DNA of 64,000 bases from Flammeovirgaceae bacterium SG7u.111 (GTDB lineage Bacteria; Bacteroidota; Bacteroidia; Cytophagales; Flammeovirgaceae). The first letter of the stretch is position 1, and each line of letters opens with the position of its first letter. This document shows, in pieces, positions 24,623 through 35,800 of this stretch. The notes beneath the pieces were generated by a model that did no database searches, was not told the DNA's origin, and was given only the letters and a program-made list of their open reading frames with translations. The stretch is taken from contig CP139021.1 in assembly GCA_034044135.1 (NCBI GenBank), positions 1,007,635 through 1,071,634 of the forward strand, given 5' to 3'. Position numbers and translations under genes: made by a program.

Positions 24623-25885
24623 TTAGAAACTAATTACAGCTTCAAGTACAACTCCGTTGAATTTACCATCTTGGTATCTTGAGCCGTTCCAGCCATCGCC
24701 AGAGTGCTCTTGAGAAACATATTCTAGCTTAGCCATCACTTGGTTGGTTAAAAACCAGCCACCGCCAATGTTTATCCTGCTGATATCTTGATCACTAGCA
24801 TTGTCAGATTTTTTACCGGTTACGCTGTTGTAACGACCTGCTACATAAAACTGTTCGGTACCTCCAAAGCGGTACAAGGCTTCAGCACCAATTTGGGTAA
24901 AGTTGCCGCCAACATCGCCGTTGCCATTACTTGTTGTTTCAAATATTCCAAAGAACTCAAAACCTTGGTATTTGACAAATGGGTTGATTTGGAAAGCTGT
25001 TTGGTAGGCAAAACCTGGGTTGAACCTTGGGTCAAAATCACTTCCTCCAAATAGTTCGCTCTCAAGAGTGTGGTAATAACGACCGCCAGCTCTATCACCA
25101 CCGTATAGGTAATCTCTAGTGCCTTCTTTAGAGCTTGAGTAGAATGAACCAGTTAGCCTAAATCTGAAATCGTCATTGATTTGTTTGTCATAACCTAGTT
25201 TACCATAAATCACCATTCCGTTATCACCTTTCACTGGGCTTTGGTTAAGCCTACCGTTTGTAGCACCCAGTACCGCCAAAAAGTCTGAAGGTTGTAAGGT
25301 TACTTCTAAAAAAGGTTCAGTAGAGAATGCGTCCATGATATAATTCCCTACAAATGGATTGTAGATAGCCATAGCGTTGTCAGATCTTCTGAAATGTGCA
25401 TCGCCGTAGTTGAACTGATCCATACCTACTTTTATGGTAGCTATATCCATAATTCCTGATAAGAAATCTTCGCTTATCCAGTCCAATTTGTCAATTTGGA
25501 GGTAACCTCCTTTTACATATGCTTCTGAGTGGTGTCTAGATGAAAGATAAGTTCTCAAGTGCATTCTCATACCATCTGCTAATTGTACATCGAGATTGAG
25601 GTTGGCAGTTGGTAAGTTGAAGTTTGAGCCTAGGTCAACCAGAGTGTCACCAGCAAGTCCGTTTTCATGTGAGACTCCTTGGAATTGGAGGGCAAAATCG
25701 CCTCCTACTCTTACTTTTAACCCTTCAAACTCAACATCGTTTGTTTTAGAGGTTTCGAATACATTCAACCCTTCATATCCAGGAGCTCTAAAATATTGTA
25801 ATTCTGATTGTAAGCCAATAGTTTGGGCACTAACAACTAGGCTACTGATAAGAAATAAGCAAGTAATAATAGCCGATTTTTTCAT
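24623..25885 (-). CDS. Outer-membrane porin-like beta-barrel protein
   Basis: A 420-residue protein with a Sec signal peptide (MKKSAIITCLFLISSLVVSAQ), a mature part made of amphipathic strands rich in Tyr, Phe and Gly (LRTYLSSRHHSEAYVKGGYLQ), and a terminal Phe (VISF), the usual outer-membrane insertion signal. It resembles porins of the OprO/OprP-like phosphate-selective shape in size and strand pattern; the substrate is not known. It lies 39 nt after a YceI gene on the same strand, so the two form an operon read from a promoter above 26485. Confidence 0.8.
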   Translation of the reverse strand: MKKSAIITCLFLISSLVVSAQTIGLQSELQYFRAPGYEGLNVFETSKTNDVEFEGLKVRVGGDFALQFQGVSHENGLAGDTLVDLGSNFNLPTANLNLDVQLADGMRMHLRTYLSSRHHSEAYVKGGYLQIDKLDWISEDFLSGIMDIATIKVGMDQFNYGDAHFRRSDNAMAIYNPFVGNYIMDAFSTEPFLEVTLQPSDFLAVLGATNGRLNQSPVKGDNGMVIYGKLGYDKQINDDFRFRLTGSFYSSSKEGTRDYLYGGDRAGGRYYHTLESELFGGSDFDPRFNPGFAYQTAFQINPFVKYQGFEFFGIFETTSNGNGDVGGNFTQIGAEALYRFGGTEQFYVAGRYNSVTGKKSDNASDQDISRINIGGGWFLTNQVMAKLEYVSQEHSGDGWNGSRYQDGKFNGVVLEAVISF

Positions 25886-25924
25886 GATCTAATAGTTTAT
25901 AGTTTGGGTTTGGGTTTGATTTGT

Positions 25925-26485
25925 TTATTGATTAAGGATTAGATTATACTTAATAGTGACCACCTTTCCTACTTTGATAGTTCCGAGCATAGCCGTGGGA
26001 GGCTCCATGCCATATGCAGTCATATCTATCTCCTTTTCACCAGTTATTGTCACTGTATTGCCACTTACAGTAGGTTTTCCTTTCACATTTACTGTTTGAG
26101 ATTTGCCAGCAATGGTCAGTGTTCCTTCAGCATCAATTGAAGAAGCGGAAATACTTTTTATTTTGGTGATTTTGAGAGTAATATTCGGATTGGTCTTTTC
26201 TTTTAAAGCGTCATAGGTAAGGCTGTTCATTTTGCTTTTTCCGCTTTCAATAGATTTTACTACAAAGGTTACATTTAAGGAACTGATGTTCTTGAGCTGT
26301 CCATTTTCTATGGTGAAAACTCCAGAGCCAGAAACGTTTTGTACCACGCTCTCCCAATCATGCATGGTTGAAGTGCCTTCTATGGTGACTTTTGATTTAT
26401 CACTTACTTTGAAGTTTTGTGCTGTTAAAACATTGTTTATCAGTAATAAAATCAAGGAGGTGAGAAGGGAAATGCGTAAATTCAT
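25925..26485 (-). CDS. YceI-family periplasmic protein
   Basis: A 186-residue protein with a Sec signal peptide (MNLRISLLTSLILLLINNVLTAQ) and a YceI-like lipocalin-fold domain that holds an isoprenoid or similar lipid in family members. Family hallmarks are SKVTIEGTSTMHDWESVV near residue 28 and the C-terminal EKEIDMTAYGMEPPTAMLGTI. It is the first gene of a YceI-porin operon. A TGA-N6-TCA palindrome at 26600-26613 upstream is a candidate Crp/Fnr-type operator. A second YceI-like gene lies at 31693. Confidence 0.88.
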   Translation of the reverse strand: MNLRISLLTSLILLLINNVLTAQNFKVSDKSKVTIEGTSTMHDWESVVQNVSGSGVFTIENGQLKNISSLNVTFVVKSIESGKSKMNSLTYDALKEKTNPNITLKITKIKSISASSIDAEGTLTIAGKSQTVNVKGKPTVSGNTVTITGEKEIDMTAYGMEPPTAMLGTIKVGKVVTIKYNLILNQ

Positions 26486-26796
26486 TTTTCTACTGGTTTA
26501 TGTGTAAATAATAGAAGATACAGTATGATAATCTGTATTTGTGTTACTTTTTTATTTAATTGTATGGTGCAATTATAGGTTGTGTTTTATCTGTAAAAAA
26601 TGACCTAAATCATGGGAGCGATATGATATAATTGCAAATTAGGTATATACATATAATGTAAATCGTAATAATTTCCCATGTTTTTGGATATTCGTCTAAA
26701 GTAATAGTTTGTTATTTGTTTTTTTTGTAAAAACGTAAAGTGTTTATTAATGTATTCGTATTTGTGCAATGGTACTTTTTACTTAAAATATGGTAC
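26486..26796. other. AT-rich intergenic region upstream of YceI-porin
   Basis: No gene seen in about 310 bp. It holds the Crp/Fnr-like palindrome at 26600-26613 and a 6-bp inverted repeat (ATACAG..CTGTAT, about 26519-26539). The metH terminator follows at 26797. Confidence 0.55.
26600..26613. promoter_or_regulatory. Crp/Fnr-type palindrome upstream of the YceI-porin operon
   Basis: ATGACCTAAATCAT, with symmetric arms ATGA and TCAT and the TGA-N6-TCA core, 115 bp upstream of the YceI start. The match is to a short generic motif, so a chance hit is possible. Confidence 0.35.
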
Positions 26797-26825
26797 AAAA
26801 AAAGCGGACTTTTCAGCCCGCTTTT
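26797..26825 (-). terminator. Rho-independent terminator of metH
   Basis: Arms AAAAGCGGGCTG and AGTCCGCTTTT-like around a short loop; on the minus strand it ends in seven T. It lies 26 nt past the stop of the metH C-terminal gene. Confidence 0.85.
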
Positions 26826-26850
26826 CTATCGTTTTAAGAGTTTTGCATCT

Positions 26851-29574
26851 TTAGTAAGCTAAAATGCTCCCTAGCCACCTCTCTACTTCTTTTTCAGTTT
26901 TACCAATTCTTGCAGCATAATCTGCTACTTGGTCTTTATTGATTTTGCCAAGTCCGAAGTAACGAGAGTTTTCGTTGGCGAAATACCAACCACTAACCGA
27001 TGCGGCAGGGTGCATGGCAAAACTTTCGGTCAATTTCACACCGGTATTTTTCTCAGCATCGAGTAGCTCGAAAAGAGTTGCTTTTTCCAAGTGATCTGGA
27101 CAGGCGGGATAGCCTGGCGCAGGGCGAATTCCTGCATATTTTTCCTTTATCAATTCATCATTGCTAAGCGTTTCGTCTTGGCTATATCCCCAAAACTCTG
27201 TCCTAACCCTTTCGTGCATGCGCTCGGCAAAAGCTTCGGCAAGCCTGTCGGCCAAGGCTTTTATCATAATGCTGTTATAGTCATCGTGGTCAGCCTCAAA
27301 CTCCTTGGCAAGTTCCTCAGCGCCGATGCCTGCGGTTACCACAAATCCACCTATATAATCTTGCTTTCCTGAGCTTTCAGGGGCGATATAATCGGTAAGG
27401 CAGAAGTTGGTCGTCTTAGCCGACTTTTTGTTTTGCTGGCGCAGATGGTGGAGGATAGCCTTTTGTTTTTTGTCGGAGCCATCGCCTTCATAAACAGCAA
27501 TGTCATCGTCAGAAATAGCATTAGCAGGGAAGAAACCTATGGTAGCATTTGCTTTGAAAAGCTTTTCTTTAACGATTTTATCCAATATTTTTTTAGCATC
27601 GTTGAACACACGGGTTGCCTCTTCTCCCACTACCGAGTCGGTAAGGATATTTGGATAACGACCAGCCAGTTCCCATGTTTGGAAGAATGGTGTCCAGTCT
27701 ATATAGCTGGCTAGTTCTTCTAAGTCATACTCTTCAAAAACCTTTGTTCCTAAGAAACTAGGTTTGTTGATTGTCTGGGCATCCCAATCTAGTTGGGTTT
27801 TGTTTTTCCTAGCTGCTTCCAAAGAAATATATTGCTTGGCTTCTTGCCTTTTGGCGTGGTCTGCTCTGAGTACCTCATATTCTGCTCTTACTTTCTTAGC
27901 CTGAGTTTCTGCTTGCGATTTGTCTTTGCTGGTGAAAGCACTTGCAAGAGGAACGCTCCTAGAAGCATCCAAGACGTGGATAGTCGAACCACTGTAATGT
28001 TGCTCAATTTTTACCGCCGTGTGGATTCGGGAAGTGGTTGCGCCGCCTATAAGCAGCGGAATGTCCATTCCTTGCTCTTCCATGTCCTTAGCTACATCTA
28101 CCATCTCGTCGAGGGACGGAGTAATCAAGCCGCTCAAACCAATCATCGCCACGTTTTCCTCCTTCGCTTTTTCTATGATTTTCTCTTTAGGTACCATCAC
28201 ACCCATGTCTATGATATCGAAACTATTGCAGGCAAGAACTACTCCCACAATGTTTTTTCCAATATCATGCACATCTCCTTTCACCGTAGCGAGCAATATT
28301 TTGGGTGCGCCTTCTTCATCTATCAACCCTTCTTTTCTTCTTGCTTCTTTTTCAGCTTCCAAATATGGTGTGAGGTAAGCAACGGATTTTTTCATCACCC
28401 TTGCACTTTTTACCACCTGTGGGAGAAACATTTTTCCATCGCCAAATAGGTCACCAACGATGTTCATTCCGTCCATCAGCGGTCCTTCAATTACCGCTAG
28501 CGGAGTGCCGTATTTTTGGCGGGCTTCTTCGGTATCTACGTCTATATAATCGATAATTCCTTTTACCAGTGCATGGGAAAGCCTATCTTCTACCGGGTCT
28601 TTTCTCCATGACTCGTCCACCACTTTCACTTTTCCCGTACCTTTTACTTTTTCGGCATAGTCGAGCAGGCGTTCGGTCGCATCTTCTCTTCGGTCGAGCA
28701 GTACATCTTCCACTTTTTCCAACAGCTCTTTCGGGATGTCGTCATACACTTCCAACATGGCTGGGTTGACTATTCCCATGTCCATGCCGTTGTGGATGGC
28801 GTGGTACAAAAATGCCGAATGCATGGCTTCCCTTACCACATTGTTTCCTCTGAACGAGAAAGATACGTTGCTGACACCGCCACTTACGTGTGCGCCAGGC
28901 AGGTTTTCTTTTATCCACTTGGTAGCCCTAAAGAAGTCCATCGCATTTTGGCGGTGTTCTTCCATACCGGTAGCAACGGGGAAAATATTCGGGTCAAAAA
29001 TAATATCAGAAGGGTTGAAGCCTACTTTATCGACCAAAACACGGTACGAACGTTCACAAATCTCAATCCTACGCTCATAGCTATCGGCTTGTCCGTCTTC
29101 GTCAAATGCCATCACAATAACCGCTGCGCCATACATTCTTATTTTATTGGCATGGTCTATAAACTCTTTTTCGCCAGATTTTAAACTGATAGAGTTTACT
29201 ACCGATTTTCCTTGTACCACTTGTAGCCCTGCTTCTATGATTTCCCACTTAGAGGAGTCAATCATAATAGGAACTCGGGAAATTTCTGGCTCAGAGGCGA
29301 TAAGGTTCAAAAACTTGACCATGGCTTCCTTGCCGTCAATCATACCTTCGTCCATGTTCACATCGATGATTTGCGCTCCGCCCCGCACTTGGTCGAGGGC
29401 AATGGAAAGTGCTTCCTCGTAGTTGTTTTCCTTTATAAGGCGAAGAAATTTCCTCGAACCAGTCACATTGGTTCGCTCACCTACGTTCACAAAGTTTGAG
29501 TCGGGGGTGATTACTAAAGGCTCTAGTCCGCTCAGTAACAAAGGTGAAAAGTGTGTATTGGGATTTTTAGTCAT
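26851..29574 (-). CDS. metH: Cobalamin-dependent methionine synthase, folate/B12/activation part
   Basis: A 907-residue protein holding three of the four modules of MetH: the methyltetrahydrofolate (pterin-binding) domain from about 20 to 290 ([16 protein letters not shown]), the cobalamin module with cap at about 310-560 ([15 protein letters not shown], the His that ligates Co), and the AdoMet reactivation domain at about 570-900 ([12 protein letters not shown]). The homocysteine-binding module is a separate gene 87 nt upstream on the same strand. Each part starts and ends near domain borders. Together they methylate homocysteine to methionine. A SAM-I riboswitch precedes the first gene. Confidence 0.95.
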   Translation of the reverse strand: MTKNPNTHFSPLLLSGLEPLVITPDSNFVNVGERTNVTGSRKFLRLIKENNYEEALSIALDQVRGGAQIIDVNMDEGMIDGKEAMVKFLNLIASEPEISRVPIMIDSSKWEIIEAGLQVVQGKSVVNSISLKSGEKEFIDHANKIRMYGAAVIVMAFDEDGQADSYERRIEICERSYRVLVDKVGFNPSDIIFDPNIFPVATGMEEHRQNAMDFFRATKWIKENLPGAHVSGGVSNVSFSFRGNNVVREAMHSAFLYHAIHNGMDMGIVNPAMLEVYDDIPKELLEKVEDVLLDRREDATERLLDYAEKVKGTGKVKVVDESWRKDPVEDRLSHALVKGIIDYIDVDTEEARQKYGTPLAVIEGPLMDGMNIVGDLFGDGKMFLPQVVKSARVMKKSVAYLTPYLEAEKEARRKEGLIDEEGAPKILLATVKGDVHDIGKNIVGVVLACNSFDIIDMGVMVPKEKIIEKAKEENVAMIGLSGLITPSLDEMVDVAKDMEEQGMDIPLLIGGATTSRIHTAVKIEQHYSGSTIHVLDASRSVPLASAFTSKDKSQAETQAKKVRAEYEVLRADHAKRQEAKQYISLEAARKNKTQLDWDAQTINKPSFLGTKVFEEYDLEELASYIDWTPFFQTWELAGRYPNILTDSVVGEEATRVFNDAKKILDKIVKEKLFKANATIGFFPANAISDDDIAVYEGDGSDKKQKAILHHLRQQNKKSAKTTNFCLTDYIAPESSGKQDYIGGFVVTAGIGAEELAKEFEADHDDYNSIMIKALADRLAEAFAERMHERVRTEFWGYSQDETLSNDELIKEKYAGIRPAPGYPACPDHLEKATLFELLDAEKNTGVKLTESFAMHPAASVSGWYFANENSRYFGLGKINKDQVADYAARIGKTEKEVERWLGSILAY

Positions 29575-29661
29575 GTCTCTATTTTTTAACCATTATTTCT
29601 CCAAAAGTTGAAATAATGGCTTTTAATTTATATCCAAATGCTAATTCGTGTTGAGTTATAG

Positions 29662-30681
29662 CTAAACAGCTTCGGTTTTATTTTCCTCGGCAACCCTTGG
29701 CGAAAATTTCGCTGCTGATTCGGCAATTGCCCTGATATGATCAGGAGTAGTTCCACAGCATCCGCCAATGATATTGATCAAGCCCTCGTTGAGGAAAATC
29801 TCTATTTGAGCAGCCATTTCATCAGGAGTCTGGTCATAAGCGCCAAATTCGTTTGGAAGTCCTGCATTGGGGTGTGCGCTTACCGCAAAGCCCGATTTTT
29901 TGGAAAGTACTTGCAAGTAAGGTCGCAAATCTTTTGCCCCCAAAGCGCAGTTTAAGCCTACGCTCATAAGCGGAATATGTGAGATGGAAATTAGAAATGC
30001 TTCAGTAGTTTGCCCCGATAGTGTCCTCCCACTCTTGTCGGTGATTGTACCCGAAACCATTACGGGAATATCCTCCCCACGCTCTTGCTTGAGCTCTTCT
30101 ATACCAAAAAGCGCCGCTTTTGCATTGAGCGTATCGAACACTGTTTCAACTAGCAGTACATCCGATCCGCCGTCCCAAAGTCCTTTAGCTTGCTCTTTGT
30201 AGGCATTGGCAAGTTGGCGGAACGTAACAGCACGGTAGCCTGGGTCGTTCACATCTGGCGAGAGCGAAGCCGTACGGTTAGTTGGTCCGATAGAACCAGC
30301 TACAAAACGAGGCTTATCAGGCTGCTTGGTAGTAAACTCATCTGCCGCTTCCTTGGCTATTTTTGCTGCTTCGAAGTTTAGCTCATACACAATGTGCTGA
30401 AGGTTGTAGTCTTCTTGAGCAATGGTAGTTGAACTAAACGTGTTTGTTTCGGCAATGTCTGCTCCAGCTTCAAAGTACTCAGAGTGAATGGCTTTGATGA
30501 TATCTGGGCGAGTAAGAACCAATAAGTCGTTGTTTCCTTTCAGGGGGCTTTCATGATCTTTGAAGCGCTCGCCCCGGTAGTCTTCTTCCTCTAGCTTGTA
30601 GCGCTGGATCATTGTTCCCATTGCCCCGTCGAGCACCAAAATTCGCTCCTTTAATATTTCTCTTATGTCTCTTTTTTGCAT
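29662..30681 (-). CDS. Homocysteine-binding module of methionine synthase (split MetH)
   Basis: A 339-residue homocysteine S-methyltransferase domain, equal to the N-terminal module of MetH. Start [26 protein letters not shown]; the zinc ligands are the Cys of VGLNCALGA and the adjacent Cys pair of [12 protein letters not shown]. An upstream in-frame ATG at 30720 adds 13 residues that are not typical, so 30681 is preferred. The SAM-I riboswitch ends about 120 nt upstream. It must work with the folate/cobalamin protein encoded next. Confidence 0.92.
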   Translation of the reverse strand: MQKRDIREILKERILVLDGAMGTMIQRYKLEEEDYRGERFKDHESPLKGNNDLLVLTRPDIIKAIHSEYFEAGADIAETNTFSSTTIAQEDYNLQHIVYELNFEAAKIAKEAADEFTTKQPDKPRFVAGSIGPTNRTASLSPDVNDPGYRAVTFRQLANAYKEQAKGLWDGGSDVLLVETVFDTLNAKAALFGIEELKQERGEDIPVMVSGTITDKSGRTLSGQTTEAFLISISHIPLMSVGLNCALGAKDLRPYLQVLSKKSGFAVSAHPNAGLPNEFGAYDQTPDEMAAQIEIFLNEGLINIIGGCCGTTPDHIRAIAESAAKFSPRVAEENKTEAV

Positions 30682-30800
30682 TTGAATGTGGTTAAGTACC
30701 AAAAATAAAGAAAGTTTCAATCTTGGCCAAAAGCCTCAGGAACATGATTTAAAAAAACAAAGGGAAATGAATGTAAGGAGGGATGCAAAATGCTTTCTCG

Positions 30801-30898
30801 CTTATCTTCCCCAATTTTCTGGGCGGGATGTAGCACCGTGGCTATTGCCTGGTTGCTAAGATGTCGTCGGGCCCTGTCCCTCGATCTTTCCTGATAAG
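30801..30898 (-). promoter_or_regulatory. SAM-I (S-box) riboswitch
   Basis: On the minus strand the element begins CTTATC and ends GATAAG, giving P1. Inside are the conserved GAGGGACAGGGCCC block with the P2 stem AAGAT/ATCTT, then TTAGCAACC, GGTGCTACATCCC (P3) and CCCA..TGGG (P4). All are in the canonical order. It lies in the 5' leader of the split metH operon and would lower its expression when SAM is plentiful. I see no obvious terminator before the start codon, so control might be at translation or by a later structure. Confidence 0.88.
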
Positions 30899-30979
30899 TT
30901 ATTGCTAAATGTATTTTTACAATCAGTTTACAAATGTGCTAAAAATCTTTACGAAAGGCAATGGTTTCTTAGCCAAATG

Positions 30980-31477
30980 CTACTGTTTTGGACTTGTGCT
31001 TGTATAGTTTCGGTCAAAATAAAGTAGCGGAGTTTGCCCTTCGGCAGTGAAAACCTCGTGAATTTCTCCAAAAATAACTGTATGTGTGCCTGAAACTGCC
31101 ATTTCTTTTACCTTGCAACAGAAGGTGACCAAAGCACCCTCTAGCACAGGAGAGGTGCTTTTTTCAAAATCCCAACTGCCAAGTTCGAAGCGCTCTTCCA
31201 TTGGTACTTTGTCAAACCCTGCAAATCGGTTAGAGATTGCTTCCATGGCCGAACTGAGCAGGTTGACGGAGAACAAGTCGTTTTTTTTGATGATTTCGAC
31301 CAGCTCATTGTTGTTATTGATGCAAGTGAGAAGCGTAGGAGGTTCGTCAGATACCGAACAAATTGCTGTAGCCGTCAAGCCTCCTTTGCCTGCATCTCCT
31401 TGGGTAGCCACTACTGAAACTGCCCCTGCCAAAAGTCTCATTCCATCTCTAAACTCGTCTTTGCTTACTGTTTGCAT
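30980..31477 (-). CDS. Flavin reductase-family protein
   Basis: A 165-residue protein of the flavin reductase / split-barrel FMN-binding (DIM6/NtaB) family. Typical motifs are MRLLAGAVSVVATQG, GLTATAICSVSDEPPTLLTCINN, LFSVNLLSS and the GTHTVIFGEI near the C-terminus. Such proteins reduce free FMN with NADH to supply partner monooxygenases. No monooxygenase gene is adjacent. It is downstream of nothing on its strand and separated from metH by the riboswitch leader. Confidence 0.9.
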   Translation of the reverse strand: MQTVSKDEFRDGMRLLAGAVSVVATQGDAGKGGLTATAICSVSDEPPTLLTCINNNNELVEIIKKNDLFSVNLLSSAMEAISNRFAGFDKVPMEERFELGSWDFEKSTSPVLEGALVTFCCKVKEMAVSGTHTVIFGEIHEVFTAEGQTPLLYFDRNYTSTSPKQ

Positions 31478-31692
31478 GTTTTATATTATCTCTATTTCAA
31501 ATTGAGTTTCAAAAGTAGAGAAAAAAAGGGAATATAGATTAGCTAAGAAAATAGCTCAGATGGTCTTGTTGGTCTTAATAAAGAGGTAATGTTTCCAAAT
31601 AGCCTACTTCATTTAATTAAAGTATTGGTCTTGAGGCGATATTATGTACTAAGGTGATTTTAAGAAACAATAGATCCTTTCTGATTTCTTCT

Positions 31693-32310
31693 TTAAAAGG
31701 TTTCGTTGATAACTGGAAGTAGTGATAAGTTAAAATCAATTTCCAGTTCATTATTTACCCTTACAAACCCTGCAAGTTTCCGAGGAGGGGTTAGCCCAAA
31801 ATCGTTGAAGCTTACTTCCTTCTTGCCCGCAAGGTAAAGGTAATCGTCATTGTTCCTTCTCACATCAAATTTGATTCTATAATATCTTGAAACCCCAACT
31901 ATCGTTATTTTAACTTCCCCATTTAGTTGTTCCAGAGTTTCTTTTGGGTTTTTGGGTATTTCTAAGGCAACAAAGCTGAGCAATATTTCTGGGTGTTCCT
32001 CTGCTTGTAAAGTTGTTTGGAAATCTTTGGTGATCAGATTGTTTTGGCAATCGAAGCAAGAGGTTTTGATAAATAAATCGGTATTGTGGAATTTGATAAT
32101 ATCATTTTTTTCCTCAAAGTTCACTAAAAGCGTATCATTTTTGGGCGGGCTTTGCATCGAACAAGCAAAGTCGTTTACATTAGAGCTTCCGTTTATGATG
32201 ATACTACTGTTTTCATCAACCAGCCATTTTCTTTCAGTTAACTCTTGGGCTTGCCCGAAGCTGCTCCAGCCTATTAGGGCAAAGAAGAGTAAAAGTTTAG
32301 GATAGTTCAT
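31693..32310 (-). CDS. YceI-like periplasmic lipid-binding protein
   Basis: A 205-residue protein with a Sec signal peptide (MNYPKLLLFFALIGWSSFGQAQ) and a more diverged YceI-type domain: WLVDENSSIIINGSSNVNDFAC at the start of the mature part and the C-terminal KKEVSFNDFGLTPPRKLAGFVRV, where the family has a similar DFG..PP..LG pattern. It has an extra Cys pair (CFDCQ). Function in the periplasm is inferred from the fold only. It is a second YceI homologue besides 25925. Confidence 0.75.
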   Translation of the reverse strand: MNYPKLLLFFALIGWSSFGQAQELTERKWLVDENSSIIINGSSNVNDFACSMQSPPKNDTLLVNFEEKNDIIKFHNTDLFIKTSCFDCQNNLITKDFQTTLQAEEHPEILLSFVALEIPKNPKETLEQLNGEVKITIVGVSRYYRIKFDVRRNNDDYLYLAGKKEVSFNDFGLTPPRKLAGFVRVNNELEIDFNLSLLPVINETF

Positions 32311-32868
32311 CTGGGTTTATGTTTTATATTGGTGGATTTATCCTTGCTATTTGGTCAGGATAGAAGAGTAGCTTCATCTCCCTCAGTTTTATAAAGTTAA
32401 AAGAAATAAAGTTCAAAGACGATGATGATTGTCAAATCTAGCTTATGATTTTGCCCCCAAATTTTGAGAAACAAACAGATAAAAGGTAAGGTGGTTCAAG
32501 CTAACCGCAAAACCCTTCATCACCCATATTCCCCGATTGGCGTCCTTTTTTTTGCCTTCCTGCTGTTTATATATGAAAAACTGTTGTTTTTGCCTAGATT
32601 TACGTCGTTCATGGAAATAATGCTCTTTAAACTATTTATCATTGGGAACATTTTTTCGTCTGTAAAACTTATAACCGTATACCAATACCAGCACTTGCTA
32701 ACTAGCTCAGACCACAATTTATAACACTACTCGGCTCAGATTCACTAGCAGAATTTGCAAAAACTAAGGATAGGATAAGCATTGCTTATTCAACTCACAA
32801 ACTTTCAATATTGCTCGGACTTAGCGCTATAAAGCTCCTAGCAATAATGAGAGGCTACTACAAGGTCT
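32311..32868. other. 558-bp region without a supported gene
   Basis: I see no convincing gene. A plus-strand frame of 86 codons (32464-32724) has no motif and a poor composition, and overlaps an equally open antisense frame. The stretch presumably holds the promoters of the YceI-like gene and of the TPR kinase. Confidence 0.5.
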
Positions 32869-35800
32869 ATGAGTAAAGTGTACAATTATAAAATTACCAC
32901 ACTGATTGCCTATGTGTTCCTGCTTACAGGAATAACTTCGGCTGCGTTATGCAAAATCCCTCCTTCTCCCGAAGGGCTAAGTCTGCATAAACCTTCTTTT
33001 TGGATAGAAGGTGACAGCGTAAAAGCAGCTTACTTCAATAAAGTGGCAGCTTTTTACTTGCAAAATAAGCAAGCCGATAGTGCGATATATTTTTCCCAAA
33101 AGGCACTAGAAGAGTATGAGAGTACTTTTCCCACCTGTGTAACTGTAAAAAGTTATTTGACTGCGGCAAGAGGTCATATAGAGGTAAAAGAATTAGGCTC
33201 AGCACTAAGGTTCTATATGAAGAGCGTCAAAATGCTCGAAAATATGGACGAATCTAACCCCAAAAGAATACCCTATCTGCGAAGTGTATATGCCGAAATG
33301 GGCGACTTGTATAAGTCATGGGGTTTGCCCAAAAGTGCCTTGGATTACTATCTAAAGGTAAAAAGCTTCATGGCAAACGATACCGCTTATGAATCACATA
33401 TTGGTAACCTGCAGCTTATAACGGGTGTGTATTTGGATATGGAGCTTTATGAGAAAGCCGTACTTATCGATCAGGAATTACTTGGCTTATATTATGAGTT
33501 AGACAGGCGGGAAGATGTAGCGGTTACCCTGAAAAAAATCAGCGATAACTTTGTGAAGTTAGAAGAGCATGAAGCTGCTTTGGAATATAGTTTCAAATAT
33601 TTGGCTATCAATAGGGAGCTGGGTAACAAAGTAGGGGTAGCAAATGCACTGAACGATATTGGCTTCATCTATAAAGACTTAGAAGATTGCCACAAGTCTT
33701 TGAGTTACTTTTTACAATACCTGATTCAGATGCAACCGCTTGAGAAAAAGGGCAAGACACTGAGCCAATACAAGGAAACTCTTTTGACAATAGGGCTTAT
33801 TTACAACTATTTGGGTGATTTGGGAGTTGCGACAAGTTATACCCATGCGCTCAACTATTACGATAAAAAACTAAAGATTGATATTGCCCAGTCCGATAAG
33901 AAAGAGATGGCAAGGACCTGTAACCTAATTGCCGATACGTATCTCAAGCTTAAGGACGAAGATAAGGCTGAGGAGTTTAGTCTTTTGGGCTTGGGTTATG
34001 GAAAAATGGTTAATTCGATGGAGGTCATGAGCGAGAGCTACCTCAACCTTTATGAATCTTATTCCAAGAAGAAAAAGATGAAAAAGGCCTTGACTTACTT
34101 CAAATTGCACGATGCCCTAGAGGATAGCCTTCACGAGCAAGACATAGAGCGCAGAAGGGATTTGATGAGGAAGGAAATGGCTGAAAACCGGATGCAGTAC
34201 ATTACCAACAAGCGGGAGCAGATGATTATTGATGAAGAGTTGAGTAGATTGACGATTGGACAGTTGGAACTGGAGTCGGAGCGTCAGCGTCAGGAGCTTC
34301 AGTTGCTTACTATCGATAATGAACTGAGAGAGACTGCTTTGAAAAACGAGCAATTAGAAAAGGCTCAAGCCTTACAAGAATTGAGACTGATCCAGCAGCA
34401 GATTGAAACTGAACGACAGGAAAGAATCATTGCTTTGCTAGAAAAGAACAAGCAGATTCAAGAACTGATGATCAAAAAGCAGGAGCTGGAAAAAGAGGAG
34501 AAGCAAAAGGAGGTAAAGTTGCTAGAAAAAGAGAAGAAGTATCAAGAATTACAGTTGAGCAAACAGGAAACACTTACGAAATACTCCGTTGGGATTGTGA
34601 TTCTGGTGAGTATTATTTTGGTATTGATTCTTTATAATTACCTCCACGCACGGCGGGCTAATAAAAAGCTGGGAATTCAAAAAGAACAGATTCTCACCCA
34701 GGCTATTAAATTGGAGCAATCATACAAGAATTTAGAATTGCTGAGCCACATAGGTCAAGATATCACCAGTTCGTTGTCGGTGGAAAAAGTAGCTAAGGCG
34801 ATCTACAAAAACATCAATAACCTGATGGATGCAACAGTTTTTGGTGTGGGGATTTATAACGCCCAACAAGAAACCTTAAACTTTACGGTGCTGCACAACG
34901 ATGAGGAACTGAGCCCAAGCTTTTTTGTTCCTGTGAAAGCTAAAAATCAATTGGCAGCTTACTGCTATTCTCACAAAAAAGAAATTTTTATACAAGACTT
35001 TGAAAATGAATGCGCAGCGTATTCTTTAGAAAAAGCTTGTGAGGGTTTGGTTTCTAAGGAAGGTAAAACTCCTGCTTCGCTAATTATGATTCCGCTTTTG
35101 GTACAAGATAAAGTAATAGGGGTGCTTACGGTGCAGAGTTACGAAAAAGATGCCTATACCGATTACCATCTCAACCTGATGCGAAACATTGCAATCTATG
35201 CGAAAATAGCTCTGGAAAATGCTGCGGCGTATATGCAATTGGCTATTAAGTCGGAAAACTTGAAATCTGCCAATGAGAATATCATAGCCCAGAAAAAGAC
35301 CATTGAGCTTAAAAATGAAGAATTGCTTGAGCTGAACGAAGAGAAAAATCACTTGATTGGAGTGGTTGCCCACGATTTGCGGAATCCATTGGCTATAGCC
35401 ATCAGCCTTACCAATTTTGTGCTTAGCCAAACAGAAGGCTTAGGCAAAACCCAAACAGATGGATTGAATGTTACCCAACGCTCTTTACTGCGGATGGATG
35501 GCATGATCAAAAAGATACTAGATGTAGAAGCCATCGACTCGAACCGTATTAATATACAGCTTGAAGAAGTGGAAATGGACAAGTTGCTGTTTTCGGTTGG
35601 AGAAAGTTTGGCGGAGCAGGCTAAGAAAAAGAAAATTCAGTTTGTATATCAAATAGAAACTGAACAAATACAGGTAAATGCTGATAGAAACTACCTCACG
35701 CAAGTGATGGAAAACCTAATGAGTAATGCTTTGAAGTTCTCTGAACCGGGAGAAGAGGTGTTGGTACGTGTATTTGATGCTGACGATTCTGTAAGACTAT

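Noticed and set aside
29575-29661. metH split read as a frameshift pseudogene
   Set aside because: Each part starts and ends at a domain border with its own start codon and an 87-nt gap, a layout known in Bacteroidota.
32464-32724. 86-codon plus-strand open frame upstream of the TPR kinase
   Set aside because: No motif or signal, hydrophobic filler, and an open antisense frame covers the same bases; probably chance.
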